32,220 nt of DNA from Comamonadaceae bacterium (GTDB lineage Bacteria; Pseudomonadota; Gammaproteobacteria; Burkholderiales; Burkholderiaceae_C), in NCBI GenBank assembly GCA_947371915.1, contig CANBRM010000018.1, positions 1 to 32,220 on the forward strand, in the 5' to 3' direction. The notes under the pieces were generated by a model. It was given only the letters and a program-made list of their open reading frames with translations, was not told where the DNA came from and did no database searches. A program made the translations under genes and the position numbers. Of this stretch, positions 25,455-32,220 are shown piece after piece. The first letter of the stretch is position 1; every line of letters starts with the position of its first letter.

Positions 25455-26171
25455 CTAGACCTTCACCTGCCCCGCCTCAATCGTGATGGCCCGATCACAG
25501 CGCGCTGCCAACTTCAAATCATGCGTGACCAACACCAGCGTGGTGCCTAATTCTTTGTTCAAGGCAAACATCAAATCCATGATGCGCTCGCCGCTCGCGT
25601 GGTCCAAGCTGCCGGTAGGCTCATCGGCCAGCAGCAGTGCAGGTTTGACCACAAAGGCACGCGCCAGAGCCACGCGTTGTTGCTCGCCACCCGACAGCAC
25701 TTTGGGGTAATGGTTCAAGCGCTCGCCTAAGCCGACACGCACCAGCATGTCTTTGGCGGCGGCACGCGGGTTAGGCAAGCCCGCCAGCTCCAGAGGCAGC
25801 ATGACGTTTTCAAGGGCGGTCATGTTGCCCAAGAGCTGAAAGCTTTGAAACACAAAGCCCACTTGACGCGCGCGCAGGGCGGCACGTTGGTCTTCGCTCA
25901 AACTGAAAATGTCCACGTCACCCAGCCAAACACTGCCACGGCTGGGCGTGTCCAAGCCCGCCATGATGGCCAGCAAGGTGCTTTTGCCCGAGCCCGATGC
26001 GCCCACAATCGCCAGCGATTGCTGCGGGGCCAAAGTGAAATCGATATCGCGGAGAATGTCGAGTGTGCCAGTGGCGTCTTGGACTGATTTGAACAAATGC
26101 GAGACGGCAATCAAGGGCGACACCGCAGCGGATGTGTGGGCAGATAAATTTTCTAAAGAGGACGTGGTCAT
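25455..26171 (-). CDS. ABC transporter ATP-binding protein (LolD/YbbA-like)
   Basis: A 238-residue ATPase of the LolD/MacB/YbbA group. Walker A is 'GASGSGKST' (57-65), Q-loop 'FVFQSFQLLGNMTALENV', signature 'LSGGEQQRVALARAF', Walker B 'ALLLADEPTGSLDH' and H-loop 'LVLVTHDLKLAARCD'. YbbA-type ATPases pair with a large FtsX-like permease, usually encoded next door; none is adjacent here. Instead the gene is divergent from a TesA-like esterase, the same pairing as E. coli ybbA-tesA. The ATG at 26171 overlaps the esterase ATG (the four bases CATG at 26169-26172). A longer reading frame exists upstream but has no family similarity. A role in envelope or lipid handling is a family-based guess. Confidence 0.88.
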   Translation of the reverse strand: MTTSSLENLSAHTSAAVSPLIAVSHLFKSVQDATGTLDILRDIDFTLAPQQSLAIVGASGSGKSTLLAIMAGLDTPSRGSVWLGDVDIFSLSEDQRAALRARQVGFVFQSFQLLGNMTALENVMLPLELAGLPNPRAAAKDMLVRVGLGERLNHYPKVLSGGEQQRVALARAFVVKPALLLADEPTGSLDHASGERIMDLMFALNKELGTTLVLVTHDLKLAARCDRAITIEAGQVKV

Positions 26172-26961
26172 GAAGCGCGATGGGATGTGGAGACGCGACT
26201 TTAACTTGGGCGCGTTGGTTGTCGGTTTGACGGGGCTTTTGGGCCTGCGCGCGGCATCGGCGCAAAACAACGTGATTTCGTCACGCGGTGAAGGCATGGA
26301 TGGTGACGTGATTTCAACGGAACCTCGCCGTCGCCGCGCCCCAAGCCCTTACGCCAACGCCATGAACAATGCCGTGCCCCCGCCCGGTTCTGCCCCTGCC
26401 GCCACCATTTTGGTGGTGGGCGACTCGCTGAGCGCCGAATATGGCATCACCCGAGGCAAGGGCTGGGTGGCGCTACTAGCGGCCAAGTTGCGCGCCGAGC
26501 GCCCCGATGTGAACGTGATGAATGCCAGCATCAGCGGCGACACCACAGCGGGCGGCCGCGCTCGCTTGCCAGCACTGTTGAACCAAGTGCGCCCTGTGAT
26601 GGTGGTGATCGAGCTAGGCGGCAACGATGCCTTGCGCGGCCTTGACCTAACGAGCACCCAAAAGAATTTAGAGGCCATGATTCAAGCCAGCCACGAAGTG
26701 AACGCGCGTGTGGTGTTGGTGGGCATGCAAATCCCCCCGAACTACGGGCCCGACTACAGCACCCAGTTTTCGGTGATGTTCCATCAAGTGGCGAAGAGAA
26801 ACAATATCAGCCTGGTGCCGTTTTTCCTCAAAGGTATTGCCGACGCACCGGATGCGGCCAACCAATTTCAACCCGACCGCATTCACCCCCGCGAAGAGGC
26901 GCATCCACGCATGCTGGGCAATGTGTGGCCCGACATCAAAAAGAATTTACAAGGTCATTGA
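26170..26961 (+). CDS. Arylesterase / TesA-like SGNH hydrolase
   Basis: A 263-residue secreted GDSL (SGNH) hydrolase like TesA, which cleaves acyl thioesters, aryl esters and lysophospholipids. Block I is 'VVGDSLSAEYG' with nucleophile Ser86, block II 'ASISGDTTAGG' gives the Gly, block III 'ELGGNDALRG' the Asn, and block V 'DRIHPREEAH' the Asp-His pair. The N-terminus has 'WRRDFNLGALVVG' followed by a hydrophobic stretch ending 'LRAASA|QNN'. This is a signal peptide with a twin-arginine pattern rather than a typical Sec one. About 50 residues of low-conservation linker with 'RRRR' precede the catalytic domain. The ATG at 26170 overlaps the divergent ATPase start; an ATG at 26185 would also keep the signal peptide. 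The stop is directly followed by the mnmH GTG. Confidence 0.88.
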   Translation: MKRDGMWRRDFNLGALVVGLTGLLGLRAASAQNNVISSRGEGMDGDVISTEPRRRRAPSPYANAMNNAVPPPGSAPAATILVVGDSLSAEYGITRGKGWVALLAAKLRAERPDVNVMNASISGDTTAGGRARLPALLNQVRPVMVVIELGGNDALRGLDLTSTQKNLEAMIQASHEVNARVVLVGMQIPPNYGPDYSTQFSVMFHQVAKRNNISLVPFFLKGIADAPDAANQFQPDRIHPREEAHPRMLGNVWPDIKKNLQGH

Positions 26962-28035
26962 GTGAGTGTTCATTTCATTTCGGCGCAAGACGCCATGGCC
27001 CGCATGGCCACACCGCTGGGTGAGCCCGGCGGTTTCAGCACCATCATCGACGCACGCAGTGAGGACGAGCACGCGCTCGACCACCTGCCAGGGGCCGTCA
27101 ACTGGCCCTCACTGAACAACGAAGAGCGCATCTTCGTAGGCACCATGTACAAGCAAGTGGGAGCTTTCGAAGCGCAAAAACACGGTGCGGCGATGGTAGC
27201 GGCCAACATTGCGCGGCACATCCAACGCGAGGTGTTGGAACTACCCAAAAATTGGCAGCCCCTCATTTACTGCTGGCGTGGCGGCAAACGCAGCGGCTCG
27301 CTCTCGATGGTGCTGGGACAAATTGGTTTCAAGATCCACTTGATCGAAGGCGGCTACAAGGCCTTCCGTGCGGCCATCGTGGAGGACATTCCGAAGCGCG
27401 TGGCACCGCTGCAATTCAAAGTCATCTCAGGCCCTACGGGCTCTGGCAAAACGCGGCTGCTCTACGCTTTAGCGGCAGAAGGCGCGCAAGTGCTGGACCT
27501 CGAAGATTTAGCCAGCCACCGCAGCTCGGTGCTGGGCCACATTCCCGGCCAACCGCAACCGAGCCAAAAACGCTTCGACACCTTGGTGTGGCAAGCCCTG
27601 CGCAGCTTTGACCCCACGCGCCCCGTGTTCGTCGAATCGGAAAGCCGCAAAGTGGGCAATTTGTCGATCCCTGAATCACTGATGCTCGCCATGCGCGACA
27701 GCACATGTTTTGAGTTGCAGCTGAACTTGGACGAGCGCGTGGCCTTGCTCATGGAAGACTACAACTTCTTCGTGGACGACCAAGACTTATTCTCCCGCCG
27801 ACTCGATGCCTTGGTCGCCATCCGTGGCAAAGCCGTGATCGATGCTTGGAAAGAGCAAATCAACACGGGTCACATTGAAGATGTGGTGCGCGACCTGCTG
27901 GTGCTGCATTACGACCCGACCTACGCCTCATCGATGGTGCGTAATTTCACGCAGTCCGCACAAGCGACGCCCTGTGTGGCGACGGATCGCCATGCAGAAA
28001 CTTTGCGCGACGTGGCGCGTGGGTTATTGCGATAG
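26962..28035 (+). CDS. mnmH: tRNA 2-selenouridine synthase MnmH (SelU)
   Basis: A 357-residue enzyme modifying the wobble 2-thiouridine of tRNAs for Lys, Glu and Gln: it geranylates the thiouridine and exchanges sulfur for selenium using selenophosphate. The N-terminal rhodanese domain holds catalytic Cys104 in 'IYCWRGGKRSGS'. The P-loop domain begins with 'GPTGSGKT' (157-164), and 'FVESESRKVGN' follows near 224. Length is close to E. coli MnmH (364). The GTG at 26962 comes immediately after the esterase stop, so they are co-transcribed. The 3' end overlaps the convergent DUF2189 gene by 12 bp. The selenophosphate synthase gene selD is not in this window, so whether selenation occurs cannot be judged from it. 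Confidence 0.93.
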   Translation: MSVHFISAQDAMARMATPLGEPGGFSTIIDARSEDEHALDHLPGAVNWPSLNNEERIFVGTMYKQVGAFEAQKHGAAMVAANIARHIQREVLELPKNWQPLIYCWRGGKRSGSLSMVLGQIGFKIHLIEGGYKAFRAAIVEDIPKRVAPLQFKVISGPTGSGKTRLLYALAAEGAQVLDLEDLASHRSSVLGHIPGQPQPSQKRFDTLVWQALRSFDPTRPVFVESESRKVGNLSIPESLMLAMRDSTCFELQLNLDERVALLMEDYNFFVDDQDLFSRRLDALVAIRGKAVIDAWKEQINTGHIEDVVRDLLVLHYDPTYASSMVRNFTQSAQATPCVATDRHAETLRDVARGLLR

Positions 28036-28821
28036 CTCGCGCTTGCCAGCGGTGACCCGCACTGACGCACGGTAAGCATGCCAGCTCGCAAAACCCAGCC
28101 AAGGCCCCACCACCAACAGACCTGAGGCCGCAGGCAACATCGCCAACACCGACAAAGTGGCGATGAGCAAGCCCCAAAACACGGACACAGCCGTGTTGTC
28201 AACGAACACGCGCAAGCTGGTGATGCAGGCGGTGATGGCGTCGGTATCGCGGTCCAAAATCATGGGGATGGACACCATCATGCTGGCGAACACCAGCCCT
28301 GCAAAAAAGCCACCCACACAGAAGTAGGCCACGATGAACTCCCAGTTTTGGGGGTTGAACACGGCCTCCAAAACGGTGGCCGTGGTGGGCATGCCGCCTG
28401 TGTTGAAGAACACAGCAAACACCACCAGTGACGCCCTCCCCCACAGCAACTCCAACACGATCATGACCATGATGAGCATGCCCATGCTCTTCAAGTGCGT
28501 CTCCCAACACGTGAGCGAGCTGCCCATGCTGGGCGACTCACCGCGCTCCATGTGCATACTGACGTCATACAAGCCCATGGCCAAGAAAGGGCCAATCAGC
28601 AAACACCCCGAGACGGCAGACAGGGTGTACTCCGGATTGCTTTTGAACACGGCCAACAAGATCAGCGCCATGAGCCAAAAGAAAAACCCGAAGCACAGCG
28701 AAATCAAAGGCTGCGCCACCATGTCGCGCAGCCCCATGCCTAGCCAGCGTAGGGGGTCACTGAACCGTATGGGGTTGATGTCGATGCGGTCATGTTCGTC
28801 GTCGGTCACCCGTTGCTGCAT
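28024..28821 (-). CDS. DUF2189 domain-containing integral membrane protein
   Basis: A 265-residue protein with a short hydrophilic N-terminus and about six hydrophobic helices, for example about 38-60, 68-84, 112-135, 160-185, 210-232 and 235-255. The pattern 'PLRWLGMGLRDMVAQPLISL' near the start and 'GPWLGFASWHAYRASV' near the end is that of DUF2189, a family of unknown function common in proteobacteria. The gene has a good ribosome site (AGGTGA, 5 nt before the ATG). It follows metC on the same strand with an 18-19 bp gap, so it is probably co-transcribed with metC; no functional link is known. Its 3' end overlaps mnmH by 12 bp tail to tail. No function is proposed. Confidence 0.85.
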   Translation of the reverse strand: MQQRVTDDEHDRIDINPIRFSDPLRWLGMGLRDMVAQPLISLCFGFFFWLMALILLAVFKSNPEYTLSAVSGCLLIGPFLAMGLYDVSMHMERGESPSMGSSLTCWETHLKSMGMLIMVMIVLELLWGRASLVVFAVFFNTGGMPTTATVLEAVFNPQNWEFIVAYFCVGGFFAGLVFASMMVSIPMILDRDTDAITACITSLRVFVDNTAVSVFWGLLIATLSVLAMLPAASGLLVVGPWLGFASWHAYRASVRVTAGKRELSQ

Positions 28822-28840
28822 GTCTCACCTGCTTTTGTTG

Positions 28841-30058
28841 TTAATCCTGCAGACCCGCGTCGTGCAAAGCACGCGCCATGTCTTGTTGTAAGTCGCTGAC
28901 GTGTTCGAGGCCGATACAAAACCGCACCACCCGCCCCGGCTTTAAGTGCGCGGTGCCACGGTGACGGCTAGACGCCAGGTTGTAGGGCATGACCAAACTC
29001 ATGGGGCCACCCCAGCTGTAACCAACCTTGAACAGCTGCAAAGCATCGCAAAACGCGTCCACCTGCTTTGATGTGAAACGCGCATCCACCACCACACTGA
29101 AAATGCCTGCGGCCAAGCCTTCGGGCTCTTGTGGCGTCACGCACAACTGTTGCCAATGCGCGTGACCGGGGGCGCTGGTGAGTGCGGGATGCAGCACTTG
29201 GCTGAACGCGGGCTGTGCCGAGCACCATGCGGCCAAAAGGCGAGCTGCGTTGTCTTGGGCTCTGTAGCGCAGCGGCATGCTGGCCAAAGAGCGCAACACC
29301 ATCTCGGCATCGTTGGCGCCCACGCCTGTGCCCAAACGCATGTGGCTGAGCTTCAACACCCGTGCCAATTCATCGTTGCGCGTGACGATGCTGCCCATCA
29401 ACACATCGCCGCCGCCGCTGGGGTATTTGGTGAGCGCATGGATGGTCAAGTCCACCCCCAACTCGCCCTGCCCTGGTGTGAGGTCAAACGCGTTGAACGC
29501 GAGGCCGGCGCCCCAAGTGTTGTCGAGTGCGCACAACACGCCGCGTGCTTTGCAGAGCTGCACCAAGGCCACCAAGTCGGGGAACTCCATCGTCACCGAA
29601 CCTGCGGCTTCTAGCCACACCAAACGCGTACGCTCGGTGATGCGCGCGGCCAAGTCATTCACATCCAGCGGGTCGTACACCTGGTGCGTGATGCCAAACT
29701 GCGCCAACTCTCCCTCGGCCAAGGACTTGTTAGGTGCATAAGCGTTATCGGGAAGCAACACCTCGTCACCGGTTTTGAGCAACGCAAAATCCACATGCGC
29801 GATGGCGGCCAAACCGCTGGGTGTCAAGAGGCAATGTGTGCCCCCTTCGAGCGTGGCCAAGCGCTCTTCCAGCGTGAACGTGGTCGGTGTGCCGTGCAAG
29901 CCGTAGGTGTAAGCCGACTTGTCCATCCACTCGCGTGTGCGCATGGCAGCCACGTTGGGAAAAATCACCGTCGAGGCTTTGAACACGCCGACTTGCGGTG
30001 CTTCAAACTCAGCAGGTGGGTTGTACGGGTGGTGAATGAGATGGGTGCTGCGAGACAT
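28841..30058 (-). CDS. metC: Cystathionine beta-lyase (PLP-dependent)
   Basis: A 405-residue Cys/Met-metabolism PLP enzyme. It splits cystathionine to homocysteine, pyruvate and ammonia for methionine synthesis. The PLP lysine is K211 in 'IHALTKYPSGGGDVLMGS' (K210 in E. coli MetC). 'LDNTWGAGLAFN' supplies the Asp (D179) that pairs with the pyridine nitrogen, and 'SAYTYGLHGTPTTFTLE' (48-64) is the family's substrate/PLP phosphate region. The MetC subgroup is favoured over cystathionine gamma-synthase by the Trp-rich 'VGYSWGGPMSLVMPY' segment. The ATG at 30058 is preferred over a GTG two codons upstream. No Shine-Dalgarno is visible, and a -10-like TAATAT ends only 6 bases before the ATG, which hints at a leaderless message. 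DUF2189 follows in the same transcript. Confidence 0.92.
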   Translation of the reverse strand: MSRSTHLIHHPYNPPAEFEAPQVGVFKASTVIFPNVAAMRTREWMDKSAYTYGLHGTPTTFTLEERLATLEGGTHCLLTPSGLAAIAHVDFALLKTGDEVLLPDNAYAPNKSLAEGELAQFGITHQVYDPLDVNDLAARITERTRLVWLEAAGSVTMEFPDLVALVQLCKARGVLCALDNTWGAGLAFNAFDLTPGQGELGVDLTIHALTKYPSGGGDVLMGSIVTRNDELARVLKLSHMRLGTGVGANDAEMVLRSLASMPLRYRAQDNAARLLAAWCSAQPAFSQVLHPALTSAPGHAHWQQLCVTPQEPEGLAAGIFSVVVDARFTSKQVDAFCDALQLFKVGYSWGGPMSLVMPYNLASSRHRGTAHLKPGRVVRFCIGLEHVSDLQQDMARALHDAGLQD

Positions 30059-30064
30059 GCACAC

Positions 30065-30070
30065 ATATTA
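30065..30070 (-). promoter_or_regulatory. Possible -10 element of metC
   Basis: TAATAT on the minus strand (four of six to the -10 consensus) ends 6 bases before the metC ATG, so transcription would begin at or next to the start codon. The matching -35 is poor (ATTTTT at 17 bp spacing), so this is weak. Confidence 0.25.
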
Positions 30071-30110
30071 CCTACTCCGAGTCGCCCAAAAATCAAAACA
30101 GTGTTGGGCA

Positions 30111-30144
30111 AAAAAAAACTCTGCACGATGGCAGAGTTTTTTTT
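30111..30144 (-). terminator. Strong (bidirectional-capable) intrinsic terminator after the phosphoribosyltransferase gene
   Basis: Perfect 14 bp arms (30111-30124 and 30131-30144) with a 6 nt loop form a stem whose GC part is GCAGAG/CTCTGC, flanked by eight A and eight T. Either strand shows a stem followed by a T tract. It lies 13 bp beyond the phosphoribosyltransferase stop and should end the hisZ-purA-phosphoribosyltransferase transcript before metC. Confidence 0.88.
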
Positions 30145-30157
30145 GAAGCGTGAAAGA

Positions 30158-30682
30158 TTAAACCTTCCACTTCTCCAACAAAGCCGCAGGGCGCATGCTG
30201 TCATACGGCTCAAACGGTTGGTGAATCCAAGGGTTCGTGGCTAAGTAGTCCATTGAGTAGTCCGGCTTGAATTCAGACACGCCCTTGGTCCAAATCACGG
30301 CGGTGCGCAATTCGGTAATGGGGGCGTAGTTGTTCTTGAGTTGGTCAACCACAGCCTTCAAGGTGTGGCCGGTATCAGCCAGGTCGTCCACCAACAACAC
30401 TTTGCCAGCGATTTCGCCTTTGGGTGTAGTGATGAAGCGGGCGATGTCCAAGTGACCTTGCACCGTGCCTGCGTCAGCGCGGTACGAGCTGGTCGACATG
30501 ATGGCCAAAGGCTTGTCAAAAATGCGCGACAAGATATCACCAGGGCGCATGCCGCCACGGGCCAAGCACAGGATGGTGTCGAACTCCCAGCCAGATTGGT
30601 GAATCTTGATGGCGAGTTTTTCAATGAGGTTGTGGTACTCGTCGTAAGACACGTACAGGTGTTTGCCGTCTTCGGTCAACAT
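30158..30682 (-). CDS. Purine phosphoribosyltransferase (xanthine/hypoxanthine type)
   Basis: A 174-residue type I phosphoribosyltransferase that salvages a purine base using PRPP. The PRPP-binding loop is 'VLLVDDLADTGHTL' (95-108), with the two acidic residues D99-D100. 'ILCLARGGMRPGDILSRI' (37-54) is the loop that binds pyrophosphate, and 'YSMDYLATNPWIHQPFEPYD' is the C-terminal base-binding segment with the Trp that stacks on the purine. The base could be hypoxanthine, xanthine or guanine. A clear ribosome site AAGGA (complement of 30691-30695) lies 8 nt before the ATG. It follows purA by 42 bp, so purine salvage and adenylate synthesis are encoded together, and the transcript ends in a strong terminator. 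Confidence 0.9.
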   Translation of the reverse strand: MLTEDGKHLYVSYDEYHNLIEKLAIKIHQSGWEFDTILCLARGGMRPGDILSRIFDKPLAIMSTSSYRADAGTVQGHLDIARFITTPKGEIAGKVLLVDDLADTGHTLKAVVDQLKNNYAPITELRTAVIWTKGVSEFKPDYSMDYLATNPWIHQPFEPYDSMRPAALLEKWKV

Positions 30683-30724
30683 ATCAATGGTCCTTCAAAA
30701 TAAAACTGAAATCGAAATTCCGTG

Positions 30725-32095
<1,371 letters not shown>

Positions 32096-32103
32096 TTAAA
32101 AAA

Positions 32104-32220
32104 TTAAAGGGCCTGAACGACCCACTGGCCATTCACATCGACCAAGACGCGGTCGCAGTCGAATTCATCGACTTCGCTTTCATGCCCAGGCATCACGCAC
32201 ACCACAGTGTCTCCGTGCGC
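32104..32220 (-). CDS. hisZ: HisZ, ATP phosphoribosyltransferase regulatory subunit (partial, C-terminus only)
   Basis: The last 38 codons of a minus-strand gene enter from the window edge and end in TAA at 32104-32106. The residues include '[17 protein letters not shown]' and end '[10 protein letters not shown]'. This fits the C-terminus of HisZ, the histidyl-tRNA synthetase-like regulatory subunit of the first histidine biosynthesis enzyme, and hisZ directly upstream of purA is the usual order in Burkholderiales. With so few residues the call relies partly on gene order. The gene probably shares a transcript with purA. Confidence 0.7.
   Translation of the reverse strand, partial: AHGDTVVCVMPGHESEVDEFDCDRVLVDVNGQWVVQAL

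Overview
The window reads as chromosomal DNA of a betaproteobacterium of the order Burkholderiales, most likely a Comamonadaceae member (inference). The reasons are the purA gene directly downstream of a hisZ end, the style of the proteins, moderately high GC, and dense operons with 1-12 bp gene overlaps. I see no rRNA, tRNA, insertion sequence, phage gene or CRISPR array. No gene-free stretch exceeds 300 bp.

Layout. (1) 1-2842: the 5' part of an ornithine cyclodeaminase-family gene (minus), a divergent SMP-30/gluconolactonase-like gene (plus), then a class II Fic protein gene (minus). The Fic promoter is embedded in repeated TTAAAG-N4-CTTTAA palindromes. (2) 2893-11389: an Entner-Doudoroff glucose catabolism cluster on the plus strand: hexR, zwf, pgl, edd, eda, pgi, glk. 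Two HexR-like operators precede hexR, and hexR-zwf-pgl-edd are joined by 1-4 nt overlaps. (3) 11458-16478: PEP carboxylase, then a TctD/TctE-like two-component pair. (4) 16538-21928 (minus): a carbohydrate ABC uptake system in the order binding protein, LamB-type porin, terminator, permease, permease, MalK/UgpC-type ATPase. (5) 22058-24655 (plus): a tightly overlapping operon of an SDR, two half-size CHR chromate-transporter proteins and a P-loop kinase. (6) 24685-32220: mostly housekeeping genes: rlmB, a LolD/YbbA-like ATPase whose start codon overlaps that of a divergent TesA-like esterase, mnmH, a DUF2189 membrane protein, metC, then hisZ-purA-phosphoribosyltransferase ending in a strong terminator.

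How the parts fit: sugar would cross the outer membrane through the LamB-type porin, be captured by the periplasmic binding protein and be imported by the ABC transporter. Glk would phosphorylate it, and Zwf, Pgl, Edd and Eda would convert it to pyruvate plus glyceraldehyde-3-phosphate. Pgi connects fructose-6-phosphate, and Ppc refills oxaloacetate. HexR is expected to sense the pathway intermediate KDPG. The two-component pair is a candidate regulator of uptake, by analogy with the Pseudomonas gts/gltR-gtrS locus.

The most notable non-coding signals are the Fic operator/promoter array, the paired HexR boxes, the intra-operon terminator behind the porin gene, and the overlapping divergent start codons of the ATPase/esterase pair. 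I found no clear evidence of a wholly new system. Most of the window is well-recognised metabolism.
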